Below, piece by piece: positions 45,812 to 45,914 of a stretch of 45,914 bases of DNA. The notes beneath the pieces were generated by a model that saw only the letters and a list, made by a program, of their open reading frames with translations, was not told the origin of the DNA and searched no databases. The position numbers and the translations under genes are program-made. The DNA comes from Salibacterium halotolerans. Lineage in GTDB: Bacteria; Bacillota; Bacilli; Bacillales; Marinococcaceae. The stretch is from contig NZ_FOXD01000025.1 of NCBI RefSeq assembly GCF_900115625.1, positions 1 through 45,914 of the forward strand. The letters run 5' to 3'. The first letter of the stretch is position 1. The number at the start of each line of letters is the position of its first letter.

Positions 45812-45914
45812 AAAAGGGGCTGTATCAAAAGCCCTTAACTAAAAAGCCATGGACGCCATCTTCAGATGGTGACCATGGTTTTTTACGTATTTTTAAAGCC
45901 AGCTTATACAGCTG
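45812..45914 (+). mobile_element. Partial MITE/IS-end element cut by the window edge
   Basis: AAAAGGGGCTGTATCAAAAG (45812-45831) equals the terminal repeat of the element at 18339. The window ends before a second terminus can be confirmed, although GCTTATACAGCTG at the edge may be a decayed one. Confidence 0.5.
45841..45884. terminator. Bidirectional terminator-like hairpin
   Basis: CCATGG-ACG-CCATCT (45847-45861) pairs with AGATGG-TGA-CCATGG (45864-45878); AAAAA on the left and TTTTTT on the right. It probably ends the unit that lies beyond the window, or serves both strands. Confidence 0.7.

Overview
The window comes from the chromosome of a spore-forming member of the Bacillaceae (Bacillota). 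Sporulation genes (spoIIID, spoIIQ, spoIID), a Bacillus-type order spoIIID-mbl-flhO-flhP-fabZ, and the neighbourhood murA / DUF1146 / atp operon / upp / glyA / TIGR01440 show this. A very acidic S-layer-type protein, a ten-gene atp operon with atpZ and atpI, and an alkaliphile-type lysine in the ATP synthase a subunit suggest a haloalkaliphile (Alkalicoccus- or Salisediminibacterium-like). The genus is a guess.

Layout. 0.2-1.3 kb: an Rpn/PD-(D/E)XK nuclease gene flanked on both sides by repeat arrays. 1.6-7.1 kb: a galacturonate catabolic operon (uxaA-uxaB-uxaC) and its LacI-type regulator, with matching operators and a cre-like site. 7.3-8.5 kb: an XRE regulator behind a 37-bp perfect palindrome, and an unknown gene. 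8.8-15 kb: cell-surface genes (a PG-binding/NlpC-P60 hydrolase, a DUF2254 membrane protein, an SH3/NlpC-P60 protein, an SLH-domain protein). 15.4-17.8 kb: a cadmium/zinc P-type ATPase behind a CadC-like operator. 18.5-22.8 kb: mbl-flhO-flhP-epuA-like-fabZ-small membrane protein, preceded by spoIIID. 23.1-25.4 kb: a sodium:solute symporter operon with a cre site. 25.9-29.7 kb: spoIIQ, spoIID, murA. 30.1-31.3 kb: DUF1146 and DUF1722 genes. 31.6-38.8 kb: the complete atpZIBEFHAGDC operon. 39-41.4 kb: a secreted subtilase. 41.7-45.6 kb: upp, glyA and a TIGR01440 gene.

The most unusual content lies between the genes. Several unrelated-sequence families of short repeats occur as arrays that share one architecture: eight sites, arranged as four plus four with an altered central step, on a helically phased grid (about 21 bp for direct repeats, about 52 bp for inverted pairs). 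Family 1 (TGGACACTA/TAGTGTCCA) has four arrays with site-to-site steps 28-24-28-23-28(29)-24-28. Family 2 (ATCGATT) has steps 21-20-31-21-21-21. Family 3 (TTACCAGCCA) has two arrays with identical steps 21-21-21-19-21-21-21. Family 4 (GACGTTTA/TAAAGTGC) has one array with a 53-bp period, and a fifth family is a candidate. Step lengths are conserved even where site sequence has decayed. The arrays sit at boundaries of transcription units and never inside an operon. I know of no described element with these properties. All spacings were counted by eye from the sequence; function is not known. Degenerate MITE-like elements with GGGGCTGTATCAAAAG or GGGACAAAA terminal repeats share the same gaps.
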